Shown here: positions 1 through 7,023 of the stretch, in pieces
Layout: the number at the start of each line of letters is the position of its first letter
How positions within the stretch are numbered: the stretch's first letter is position 1
Source of the DNA: Desulfoprunum sp.
Lineage (GTDB): Bacteria > Desulfobacterota > Desulfobulbia > Desulfobulbales > Desulfocapsaceae
Direction of reading: 5' to 3'
Length of the DNA stretch: 8,750 nt
NCBI GenBank assembly: GCA_030696435.1
Contig: JAUYSF010000128.1
Location: forward strand, 1 to 8,750
Notes under the pieces: generated by a model
What the model saw: the letters and a program-made list of their open reading frames with translations, nothing else
Told to the model about the DNA's origin: nothing
Database searches by the model: none
Made by a program: the position numbers and the translations under genes

Positions 1-176
1 GGCAGGTATTCGGTCAGGCCTTCGACGACCCCGAGAATTGCCGCCTGGCCGATGGTCATGGTCTGCTGATGCTGTGGGGCGGGCTTTGCCGGCTCAGTGT
101 CTGCGGTATGGGCCGGAGAAGCCCAGAGTATGGCGAGGCAGGTCAGCAACAAGAAGATACGGTTTCCGGACGGCAT
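1..176 (-). CDS. uppP: Undecaprenyl-diphosphatase UppP/BacA, N-terminal part (runs off left edge)
   Basis: Only the first 58 codons are present. Residues 45-59 read AAILGVVEGLTEYLP, nearly identical to the start of Escherichia coli UppP. They include the EGLTE motif (Glu52 and Glu56) that corresponds to the family's catalytic E-x-x-x-E. The family is an integral-membrane enzyme that dephosphorylates undecaprenyl diphosphate to recycle the lipid carrier for peptidoglycan and other envelope polymers, and it also gives bacitracin resistance. Oddly, about 40 residues precede the usual start: a short basic N-terminus, a hydrophobic stretch at about 7-20, an ASPAHTA segment that looks like a signal-peptidase site, and a Pro/Gln-rich linker. 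An in-frame ATG at 57-59 (Met40) would give the conventional protein. Neither ATG has a good Shine-Dalgarno sequence; I chose the upstream one because the extension has the order of a real signal peptide. Family assignment is firm, the start is not. Confidence 0.92.
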   Translation of the reverse strand, partial: MPSGNRIFLLLTCLAILWASPAHTADTEPAKPAPQHQQTMTIGQAAILGVVEGLTEYL

Positions 177-189
177 GGTTTCTGAAACT

Positions 190-264
190 CTATTGGAGGT
201 GAACTGAAAATATATGAGTGATTATGTATAAATACCGCATTGTGTCGAGCCGGGAACCTACCAT
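190..264 (-). CDS. Possible 24-codon leader ORF upstream of uppP
   Basis: A 24-codon ORF starts with ATG at 262-264 and stops at a TAG at 190-192. Directly upstream is the purine-rich GGAGGAGG, the strongest Shine-Dalgarno match in this gap, four bases from the ATG (seven if the first GGAGG is used). The peptide has a basic N-terminal part (Arg5, Arg10) and a hydrophobic, aromatic C-terminal half (YLYIITHIF), compatible with a small membrane peptide. It ends 13 bases before the uppP start, which lacks a clear ribosome binding site, so it could act as a translational leader. I recognise no homologue. It may equally be a chance ORF. A candidate promoter overlaps its coding region, so it would be translated only from transcripts that start further upstream. 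Confidence 0.3.
   Translation of the reverse strand: MVGSRLDTMRYLYIITHIFSVHLQ
221..248 (-). promoter_or_regulatory. Candidate sigma-70-type promoter for uppP
   Basis: On the minus strand, TCGACA (243-248, five of six matches to TTGACA) is followed after 16 bases by CATAAT (221-226, five of six matches to TATAAT). Transcription would start about 40 bases before the uppP ATG at 176. It lies in the AT-rich part of the gap between the outer-membrane factor gene and uppP, and could give uppP expression independent of the efflux operon. Found by eye only. Confidence 0.35.
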
Positions 265-334
265 GAACCCTCCTCCAGGGCAAGGGACTTCTCGTGGCTG
301 AGGATACAACAGATGCCTGTCTCTGCCCGGTATT

Positions 335-1666
335 TCATTTTCGGCCGACAGTCCGCTCCAGTCGTGCGAGGGCGATCCGGTAGCCGTAGAGAGCCCGGAA
401 ATAGTTGCCTTCGGACTGGCTGAGCAGGCTGCGCGAATCGAGTACATCAGTGGAGGTCGCTACCTGGTTTTGATATTGCAATTCGGTGATCCGCCAATTT
501 TCTCCGGCCTGTTCCAGGCCCTGTCGGGCAGTACCAATATTTTTTTCAGCGACATGGAGGTCGAGGTAGGCCCGTTTCACCTCCAGCCCGGTCTGATCTT
601 CCATAGCCCTCATCTTTTCTGCCAGCATTTTTTGCGCAGATTTCTGCTTCATCACATTAGCGCGGGTCTTGCCCCAATCATAAAAATCCCATTTAGCCGT
701 TAAGGCGATACTGGCATTGTGATCATTGGTATATGCATTGGTCTCAGCCGCTAAGTCATTGCCGTTTTGTTCGTATTTCCCGACCAGTGCCACCGTTGGG
801 TAGGCGGTACTCCTGGCCAGAGTGATGCTGCTGTCAAATTGAGCAAGCCCCAGCCGGTAGCTTTTCAAGATCGGGCTGTTGTGCATCGCCTCGCTGACCA
901 GATCATCCAGCTCATAGGGTCGGGGATCAATGGCGCTGATGTCCTCCAGCCTGGAGCCGGAGGGGAGATCTGTCCCCAAAATCGTGACCAGTCGGGAGCG
1001 GGCAATTTCGCTATCGGCTGTTGCCCGCTCCCTTTCCTGCAGCGCCTGAGCAAGAGCCGCTTCGGCCTTGAGCAGGTCGTTGCGTGAGATGAGACCCTGT
1101 CGGAAGAAGCCTTGGGCGTTCTGCTGATGGGCACTTAGGGCCGCGACATTCTCTTCTGTGACTCTACCGAGCCGTTTTGCAAAAAGCGTTTCAAACCAGG
1201 CGATCCTGAGATCCTGACTGACATTTATGGTTGTCCTCTCCCGCTCCAGATTCTGGATGTCGACGGCTATTTCGGCCATCTGCTTTTTGCTGGTCAGGGC
1301 AAAACCGCTAAAGAGAGGTTGGGTCAGAGTTATATCCCAGTGGTGGGCGTTTTCATCGCCGCTGAAGCGTTCAACCCCGCTCACTCTCTGGAAGGGTTGA
1401 TCTGCCAGGCGGGCGTAACTGTATTGAGCAGAGGCCTTGGGGAGAAAATCCGCCGTAGCCCCTTGCACATCTGCCCGGGCTCCTTCTTTTCCAGCCTCGG
1501 CTTCCCTGATCGACGGGTTGTTCTGCAGGGCGATCTTTACCGCCTCTGCCAGGGTGAGGATCTTTTCGGGGGAATCTTGGGCCGCCGCAGGTCCGGCAAG
1601 GCTGGTGATCAAGAGAAGAGTAATGATGAATCTGCACATAGTGTTCTCAGGTAGAGGTGTTTTCAT
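335..1666 (-). CDS. TolC-family outer-membrane efflux protein (OEP)
   Basis: The 443-residue product has the layout and usual length of the outer-membrane factor family. A signal peptide (hydrophobic core about 12-24, likely cleavage after PAAA near residue 29) is followed by LTLAEAVKIALQNNPSIREAE, the typical opening helix of an OEP domain. Two OEP repeats follow (about 37-230 and 250-440) with long coiled-coil helices and beta segments such as WDITLTQPLFSG (110-121) and ALTAKWDFYDWGK (321-333). Such proteins trimerise into a channel through the outer membrane and periplasm and dock on a membrane-fusion protein. The start at 1664-1666 overlaps the upstream permease stop as ATGA, implying coupling. 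Met10 (ATG at 1637-1639) is an alternative start that still leaves a signal peptide. As last gene of the export operon it is probably the dedicated exit duct. Substrate unknown. Confidence 0.93.
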   Translation of the reverse strand: MKTPLPENTMCRFIITLLLITSLAGPAAAQDSPEKILTLAEAVKIALQNNPSIREAEAGKEGARADVQGATADFLPKASAQYSYARLADQPFQRVSGVERFSGDENAHHWDITLTQPLFSGFALTSKKQMAEIAVDIQNLERERTTINVSQDLRIAWFETLFAKRLGRVTEENVAALSAHQQNAQGFFRQGLISRNDLLKAEAALAQALQERERATADSEIARSRLVTILGTDLPSGSRLEDISAIDPRPYELDDLVSEAMHNSPILKSYRLGLAQFDSSITLARSTAYPTVALVGKYEQNGNDLAAETNAYTNDHNASIALTAKWDFYDWGKTRANVMKQKSAQKMLAEKMRAMEDQTGLEVKRAYLDLHVAEKNIGTARQGLEQAGENWRITELQYQNQVATSTDVLDSRSLLSQSEGNYFRALYGYRIALARLERTVGRK

Positions 1667-2790
1667 GAGAGTGTCTTTTTGAACCGTGCCGCAGCAAGGC
1701 TTAAGAAGGTGAGAGAAAGGGCGGTCTGGGCAGTGATCGCCGGCCAGAGGGTGGCAACACCGACATCCTTCATGACAATCCCGCGCAGGATTTCAAGATA
1801 CCAGCGCATCGGGTTGAGGAAGGTGGCATAACGCACCGGATCGGGCATATTGTTGAGCGGGAACATGAAACCGCTGAGCATGACCGAGGGCATGAGCACG
1901 AGAAAACTGGTGAGCAGGGCCTGCTGCTGGGTTGCGGCACTGCTGCTGATGATCAGGGCGAGTCCCATATTGCCGCAGAGATAGATGCCGGACAGGAGAT
2001 AGAGCAGCGGCAGACTGCCCCGGACATGGACGCCGAAGACGACAAAGGCTACACAGAGCATGATCGTCATTGAGATATAGCCGGTGATCATATAGGGGAT
2101 GGTCTTGCCGAGAATGAATTCGAAGCCACGAATCGGTGTCACCATTACCTGTTCGATTGTGCCGATCTCCTTTTCCCGGACGATGCCGATGCTGGTGAGC
2201 ATGAGGCTGAAGATGAAGAGCATCGTGGCGATCAGCGAGGGCACATAGTAGAAGCGACTTTCCTGATTGGGATTGAACCAGGCGTGACTGACCGTCTCGA
2301 TCTGCACGGGCGGGGTGGTGATACCCTTGCGGGCCAGACGCTCCGTCTGCCGGGCATCGCTGTAGTTACCGACGATCATGCCGGCATAGCCGAGGACGAT
2401 GGCGGTGCTGTTGCTGTCGGTGCCGTCGGTGATGAGCTGGAATTTGGCGGTATGTTCAGAGAGGATAGCCTTGCTGAAACCTGCCGGGATCTGCAGCACG
2501 GCCCGCACCTCGCCATGGTCGAGGAGGCCGCTCAATTCCTCCTGGCTTTGGAGATAAGAGGTTATACGGAAATAATTGCTGGCCGTGAAGGCGCTGATCA
2601 GTTCACGGGAGGCCGGGGTCTTGTCCATATCGAGCACGGCCGTGCGAATGTTCATGACATCTGTGGTCAGGGCGAAGGCCATAATGGTCATCTGGATCAC
2701 CGGCACCCCGAAGATCACCACCCGCATCCGCGGGTCGCGCAGCATCTGCAGGAATTCTTTGACCAGCATTCTGCCGATTCGTTGCAGCAT
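1663..2790 (-). CDS. ybhR: ABC-2 type transporter permease, YbhR-like
   Basis: The 375-residue product has the ABC-2 permease plan: a cytoplasmic N-terminus with KEFLQMLRDPRMR (11-23), a first membrane helix at about 23-43, a large extracytoplasmic domain (about 44-180), then about five membrane helices (roughly 182-203, 231-253, 259-282, 291-311, 345-367). The segment EKEIGTIEQVMVTPIRGFEFILGK (206-229) is the conserved coupling-helix region that contacts the ATPase; NPMRWYLEILRGIV near the end is also typical. Length and order match E. coli YbhR/YhhJ proteins. It follows the YbhS-like permease by 3 bases, with GGAG about eight bases before its ATG, and overlaps the outer-membrane factor gene by ATGA. 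It most likely pairs with the preceding permease to form a heterodimeric inner-membrane channel driven by the fused ATPase. Assignment to YbhR rather than another paralogue rests mainly on gene order. Confidence 0.92.
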   Translation of the reverse strand: MLQRIGRMLVKEFLQMLRDPRMRVVIFGVPVIQMTIMAFALTTDVMNIRTAVLDMDKTPASRELISAFTASNYFRITSYLQSQEELSGLLDHGEVRAVLQIPAGFSKAILSEHTAKFQLITDGTDSNSTAIVLGYAGMIVGNYSDARQTERLARKGITTPPVQIETVSHAWFNPNQESRFYYVPSLIATMLFIFSLMLTSIGIVREKEIGTIEQVMVTPIRGFEFILGKTIPYMITGYISMTIMLCVAFVVFGVHVRGSLPLLYLLSGIYLCGNMGLALIISSSAATQQQALLTSFLVLMPSVMLSGFMFPLNNMPDPVRYATFLNPMRWYLEILRGIVMKDVGVATLWPAITAQTALSLTFLSLAAARFKKTLS

Positions 2791-2793
2791 CGC

Positions 2794-3927
2794 CTACTCC
2801 AGTTTGAATTTGAACTTGCGATTGGCCTGGACAATCATAAAGAGCGAATAGATGCCGAGAAACAGGGCGTCTGCCCAGAGGATTTCCAGGCCGATGCCTT
2901 TAAGGTAGATGCCGCGCAGGATGGCGATGAAATAACGGGCCGGGACGATATAAGTGATGATCTGCAAGGGCAGCGGCATGTTTTCGATAGCAAAGACGAA
3001 ACCGCTGAGCAGAAGGGTTGGCAGAAAGCCGGCGACGATGGCTATCTGGTTGGCCAGGACCTGGGATTTGAGGACGATGCTCAGCGTCAGGCCAAAGAAC
3101 AGGGCACCGGTCAGGAACAGGGCCGACATGGCAAAGAGCAGTCCGGTATTGCCGACAATCGGCACAGCGAAGATATATTTGCCCATGAGCACAGCCATAG
3201 CCACATCAGTCATGCCGATGACGAAATAAGGCACGACCTTGCCGAAGATCAGTTCCGGGGCGCGCAGGGGGGTGCTGATCAGCTGTTCCATGGTCCCGGT
3301 CTCCCATTCTTTAGCGATGGTGGTACTGGTCAGCATCGCTGCCACGACGATCATCACGAGGGCGATGATGCCGGGGATCAGGACATTTTGGCTGCGCAGA
3401 TCGGGGTTATACCAGGAACGCTGGACCATCTCCACCGGCGGCCGCAGTTCGCCTCTGCCCTTAAACTGCATCTGTTCGGCGGCAACCGTGCGGGCAAAGA
3501 TCGCCCCGACCGCAGCCGCGTAATTCATCGACAAACGGGAAGTGTTGGCATCGCTGCCATCACCGATGATCTGGATCTGCACCGGTTTGGCCGCCTGGAC
3601 CTTGGCCGCGAAATCGGCCGGGATGACGATAGCGACCATGGCCCGGCCCCGATCAAGCTCCCTTTGCAGGTCGCGGTAGTTGTCATGGTATGCCCTGATC
3701 GAAAAATACGGAGAATTCTGAAAAAGACTGAGCAGCTCCCGGCTGGTGCTGGTCCGGGACTGATCCCAGACCACGGTCGGGACCAGGCGCAGGTCGAGGG
3801 TCAGGGCGTAGCCATAGAGCAGAATGAGGGTGAGGGGAATGGCCAGGGCCAGGGTTAAACTCCGCCAGTCGCGCAGCAGATGGAGGGTCTCCTTGCGGGC
3901 CACGGCGGCCAGGCGTCTGAGATTCAT
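2794..3927 (-). CDS. ybhS: ABC-2 type transporter permease, YbhS-like
   Basis: The 377-residue product is a second ABC-2 permease, distantly alike to its downstream neighbour. KETLHLLRDWRSL (12-24) leads into membrane helix 1 (about 24-44). A large extracytoplasmic domain follows to about residue 180, then a cluster of five helices (about 183-204, 229-249, 260-282, 290-312, 348-366). The ATPase-contacting segment is EWETGTMEQLISTPLRAPELIFGK (207-230). The SRELLSLFQNSPYF stretch (62-75) parallels SRELISAFTASNYF in the partner, consistent with an old duplication. The ATG at 3925-3927 overlaps the ATPase stop codon as ATGA and has a good GGGAGG six bases upstream. In E. coli, YbhS and YbhR form the membrane part of the YbhFSR exporter, linked to cefoperazone/chloramphenicol sensitivity and cation efflux; the substrate here cannot be read from sequence. 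Confidence 0.92.
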   Translation of the reverse strand: MNLRRLAAVARKETLHLLRDWRSLTLALAIPLTLILLYGYALTLDLRLVPTVVWDQSRTSTSRELLSLFQNSPYFSIRAYHDNYRDLQRELDRGRAMVAIVIPADFAAKVQAAKPVQIQIIGDGSDANTSRLSMNYAAAVGAIFARTVAAEQMQFKGRGELRPPVEMVQRSWYNPDLRSQNVLIPGIIALVMIVVAAMLTSTTIAKEWETGTMEQLISTPLRAPELIFGKVVPYFVIGMTDVAMAVLMGKYIFAVPIVGNTGLLFAMSALFLTGALFFGLTLSIVLKSQVLANQIAIVAGFLPTLLLSGFVFAIENMPLPLQIITYIVPARYFIAILRGIYLKGIGLEILWADALFLGIYSLFMIVQANRKFKFKLE

Positions 3928-5936
3928 GGTCTGCCTCCCGGCTGATCAATCCCGCTATTTTGGCGATCAACCTCCTCAATCAGGGAGACAAAGACATCCT
4001 CCATGCTCGGCAGAATTGTCTCCATTGTTACTCCCGCTATCCCCTGTTCCTGCAGAAACCTGTCAATCTCCGCCTTGGCGATCTCTGCATCCGCTGTGAC
4101 GATATGCAGGCCCGAGCCGAAGAGCGCGGCGTCCCGTACCCCGGCCAGAAGTCGCAGTGGCTGGATCAGGGCCTGAGGGTCCGGGCAGCGCAGGTCGATG
4201 ATCTCATCGTGCATGGCGCGGGTCTTCAGTTCCAAGGGTGAGCCGGTGGCGATCATTTTGCCGCCATAGATCAGGGCGATGCGGTCGCAGTATTCGGCCT
4301 CTTCCATATAATGGGTGGTGACGAAGACCGTGATGCCCTGATCGGCCATGCTATAGATGAGATCCCAGAAACGTCGGCGGCTTAAGGGATCGACCCCGCT
4401 GGTCGGTTCGTCGAGGAAGATGATCGGCGGTTCATGCAGGATGGCGCAGGCCAGGGCCAGGCGCTGTTTCCAGCCGCCACTTAAGACGGAGGTAATACTG
4501 GTCCGATGCTCAACAAGTCCGGCCATCCTGAGGGCCCAGTCCCGCCGCCCGTCGAGTTGCCGGCCGTTCAGGCCGTAGATGCCGCCATAGAAGTTGATGT
4601 TCTCCTCGACGGTCAGGTCTTCGTAAAGGGAGAATTTCTGGCTCATATAACCGATGTTGAGCTTTATCTCTTCGGCCTCGGTCATCACATCAAATCCGGC
4701 GACCGTGCCGTTTCCCATACTTGGCCGCAACAACCCGCAGAGCATGCGGATGGTGGTGCTCTTGCCGGCTCCGTTCGGCCCGAGAAAACCGAAAATCTCG
4801 CCCCGCTGCACTTGGAAGCTGATATCGTCTACGGCAAGGAAGCTGTCGAAGCGCCGGGTCAGATGTTCCACCTGCACGGCGATGTCGCCTGCTGCTCCGG
4901 TTCGGTCGGCCGAGAAGAAGGTGTTTTGTTCTTGCTCTGCTCCGGCTGAGGCCTCAGCATCCCGGTCAAGGACGCTGACAAAGACATCTTCCAGGGATGG
5001 ATGAGCCTCTTGGATCTGGTCATAGGCCAGTCCCGCCTCTCTGATAAGGCTGCGGGCCTGATCTTCGGTTTCCCGGATATCACGGCAAACCAGATGCACC
5101 GTATCCCCGAAGACATTGGCACTGAGAGTGGGCAGCCGGCCTTTGAGAAGACTTAGGATTTTACGGGCTTGGCTACTCCTGATAGTCAGAATCCTGCCCT
5201 GCATGAGTTCCTTTATTTCCCTTGGCGTACCGATGGCGACTATCCGACCCCGATCAATAAGGCCTACGCGGTCGCAGCGTTCGGCCTCATCGAGATAGGC
5301 GGTGGTCAGCAGAATGGCCACCTTCTCCTGCCGGAGTTTATGGAGAATACGCCAGAAATCTCGACGGCTCAGGGGGTCGACGCCATTGGTCGGCTCGTCA
5401 AGGAGAAGAACCTTGGGGGTGTGGATGAGGGCGCAAATGAGCTGGAGTTTCTGCTTCATGCCGCCGGAAAGATTGCCTGCCCGGCGCTGAGTAAAGGGCC
5501 GCATGTGGCTGAAGTCGAGGAGCTCCTCGATCCGGGCCTTTCGGCCTTTTCTGGGCACGCCATAGAGATCGGCATAAAAGTCGATATTCTCCTGGACGCT
5601 GAGATCCTGATACAGGCCGAATTTCTGACTCATATACGCCAGATGCTCCTTGACCTGAGCCGCCTCTTTGCCGACATCGCAACCGGCGATCCGGGCCGAA
5701 CCCGAGCTCGGGTCCATGATGGTGGCCAGCATCCGCAGGGCCGTTGATTTTCCGGCCCCATCCGGCCCGACCAGGCCGAAGATCTCACCGGGAAAGACCT
5801 GAAAGTTCAGGTCTGCAACCGCTGTGAGCCCGCCGAACACCTTGGTCAGTCCATCGGCCTCGATTGCCGGAGGGCCGTTATCTATGGCGTGTTGCGGCTG
5901 CATAGGTTCTGTGCGAGATGAGAATGGGGCGGCCAT
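3924..5936 (-). CDS. ybhF: Tandem (double) ABC transporter ATP-binding protein, YbhF-like
   Basis: The 670-residue product contains two complete nucleotide-binding domains in one chain, as in E. coli YbhF. Domain 1: Walker A GPDGAGKST (57-65), Q-loop Gln104, signature LSGGMKQ (156-162), Walker B VLLLDEP (176-182). Domain 2: Walker A GPNGAGKST (386-394), Q-loop Gln433, signature LSGGWKQ (485-491), Walker B IIFLDEP (505-511), switch His542. Domain 1 carries Ala213 (TTAYLDEAE) where the switch histidine is expected; E. coli YbhF also lacks His there, so this seems a family trait. Each half ends in a similar SLEDVFVS/SMEDVFVS accessory domain. It should power the two downstream permeases. The start overlaps the fusion-protein stop by one base (TAATG) and has no obvious ribosome binding site, suggesting coupled translation. 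Met12 (ATG at 5901-5903) is a possible alternative start. Confidence 0.95.
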   Translation of the reverse strand: MAAPFSSRTEPMQPQHAIDNGPPAIEADGLTKVFGGLTAVADLNFQVFPGEIFGLVGPDGAGKSTALRMLATIMDPSSGSARIAGCDVGKEAAQVKEHLAYMSQKFGLYQDLSVQENIDFYADLYGVPRKGRKARIEELLDFSHMRPFTQRRAGNLSGGMKQKLQLICALIHTPKVLLLDEPTNGVDPLSRRDFWRILHKLRQEKVAILLTTAYLDEAERCDRVGLIDRGRIVAIGTPREIKELMQGRILTIRSSQARKILSLLKGRLPTLSANVFGDTVHLVCRDIRETEDQARSLIREAGLAYDQIQEAHPSLEDVFVSVLDRDAEASAGAEQEQNTFFSADRTGAAGDIAVQVEHLTRRFDSFLAVDDISFQVQRGEIFGFLGPNGAGKSTTIRMLCGLLRPSMGNGTVAGFDVMTEAEEIKLNIGYMSQKFSLYEDLTVEENINFYGGIYGLNGRQLDGRRDWALRMAGLVEHRTSITSVLSGGWKQRLALACAILHEPPIIFLDEPTSGVDPLSRRRFWDLIYSMADQGITVFVTTHYMEEAEYCDRIALIYGGKMIATGSPLELKTRAMHDEIIDLRCPDPQALIQPLRLLAGVRDAALFGSGLHIVTADAEIAKAEIDRFLQEQGIAGVTMETILPSMEDVFVSLIEEVDRQNSGIDQPGGRP

Positions 5937-6970
5937 TAGCGAGCGGTGAGGTCGATGACCGCATCGGCCGGCATTCCGGGTTTGAGTTCACCCGCCTGGT
6001 TCTCCAGTTCGATTTTGATCCTGTACATGAGTTTCACCCGTTCTTCGAAGGTCTGCACCGATTTGGGGGTAAACTCGGCCTGACTGCTGATGAAACTGAT
6101 CCGGCCAGGGTATTTTTTGCCGGGGAAAGAGTCGGTGGTCACCAAGACCTTCTGCTGGAGCTGAATCCGGCCGAGATCCTTTTCGTTGATATAGGCCCTC
6201 AGCCAGGGTCTTGCGATTTCTCCCAGGGTGACGACAGGTGAGGCGGGGTTGAGATATTCACCAGCCTCGGCGGAGGCGCTGAGTACCACTCCGTCGAGCG
6301 GGGAATTCATTTCCGTGTAACTGAGCTGTTGTCTGGCCTGGTTCAGGGCCTCTAGCGCGGCCTTCACCTTTGCCCTGGCCTGGTCGATCATTTCCTTGCG
6401 CGGTCCAACCATGCGCAGATCGAGCTGTTCCGTGGCCAATCTGATTCGGGAAATGGCTTCGTCGCGGGCATTTTGAGCAGTCTCGTTTTGAGTGGTATAG
6501 GTTTCGAGCATTCTTTTACTGACACCCCCTTCCCGGTAGAGGGCGGAATATCGTTCATAATCGGCCTTGGCCTGATGTAAAAGCACGACTGCAGATTTTT
6601 CCGCCGCCCGGGCCTTATCCAGTTCTGCCCTGGCGGTCTCGATTTCCTGACTTCTGCTGCCTGCTTCGAGTTCCGCCACGACCGCCTTGGCATAGGTCAG
6701 GTTGGCCTCGGCCCCGGCCATGGCAATCTCCTGATCGCTTTTCTCGAGTCGAGCCAGTGGCTGACCGGTATGGACAGGATCGCCCTCGTTCACCAGTCGG
6801 GCCAGTAGTCTACCTGGAATCTTGAAACTCATCTGGGCCTCGGTCACTTCGATATTGCCCGAGATCGTCAGGACCGAGCTGTCCGAGGAATTTCCGATAT
6901 GGCGGTAGAAATAGAGGCCTATGCCCAAAAATACCAGCAGGGGGATGATGATTCGTAACCGCTTTTTCAT
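5936..6970 (-). CDS. ybhG: Membrane-fusion (HlyD-family) periplasmic adaptor, YbhG-like
   Basis: The product is 344 residues from the chosen start. One N-terminal membrane anchor (about 6-22) is followed by a barrel-sandwich half SGNIEVTEAQMSFKIPGRL (37-55) and a biotinyl-lipoyl-like piece EGDPVHTGQPLARLE (62-76). A long alpha-hairpin coiled coil (about 80-215) comes next, then the second lipoyl half SPLDGVVLSASAEAGEYL (223-240) and a beta-barrel with AEFTPKSVQTFEERVKLMYRIKI (298-320), a stretch strongly typical of YbhG/YhiI adaptors. It bridges the inner-membrane ABC transporter and the outer-membrane channel. I chose the ATG at 6968-6970 because AGAGGAAG lies just upstream and the membrane anchor then begins at once. 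An upstream in-frame ATG at 7037-7039 would add 23 residues, lacks a comparable ribosome binding site and would overlap the regulator gene. Confidence 0.94.
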   Translation of the reverse strand: MKKRLRIIIPLLVFLGIGLYFYRHIGNSSDSSVLTISGNIEVTEAQMSFKIPGRLLARLVNEGDPVHTGQPLARLEKSDQEIAMAGAEANLTYAKAVVAELEAGSRSQEIETARAELDKARAAEKSAVVLLHQAKADYERYSALYREGGVSKRMLETYTTQNETAQNARDEAISRIRLATEQLDLRMVGPRKEMIDQARAKVKAALEALNQARQQLSYTEMNSPLDGVVLSASAEAGEYLNPASPVVTLGEIARPWLRAYINEKDLGRIQLQQKVLVTTDSFPGKKYPGRISFISSQAEFTPKSVQTFEERVKLMYRIKIELENQAGELKPGMPADAVIDLTAR

Positions 6971-6998
6971 GGCTTCCTCTTTATGGGAAAATGGGCTT

Positions 6999-7017
6999 GC
7001 TGCAATAACATTGCAGC
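6999..7017. promoter_or_regulatory. Perfect 19-bp palindrome between regulator and fusion-protein genes (candidate operator or hairpin)
   Basis: The minus strand reads GCTGCAAT-GTT-ATTGCAGC, 8-bp arms with no mismatch around a 3-base centre. It sits in the 53-base gap between the TetR-family gene stop and the fusion-protein start, 29 bases upstream of that ATG and before its ribosome binding site. The size and symmetry suit a dimeric TetR-family operator. As RNA it would form a compact hairpin, but no T-run follows, so it is not a standard terminator. An mRNA processing or stability element is an alternative. Confidence 0.5.
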
Positions 7018-7023
7018 TGGTTG

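Noticed and set aside
240..334. Intrinsic terminator or c-di-GMP-type riboswitch after the outer-membrane factor gene
   Set aside because: GGGCA and TGCCC can pair only across a long unpaired loop, no T-run follows, and the conserved riboswitch core segments are not present.
2284..3858. Long plus-strand ORF (about 524 codons) opposite the two permease genes
   Set aside because: It lies antisense to two clear ABC-2 permeases joined to their neighbours by coupled starts. Its product is an odd Asp/His/Gly/Gln-rich sequence with no recognisable domain, as expected from the reverse complement of membrane-protein codons in GC-rich DNA.
4506..5747. Plus-strand ORFs of 147 and 192 codons opposite the ATPase gene
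   Set aside because: They are antisense to intact, motif-complete ATPase coding sequence, with no ribosome binding site and no recognisable domains; treated as shadows.
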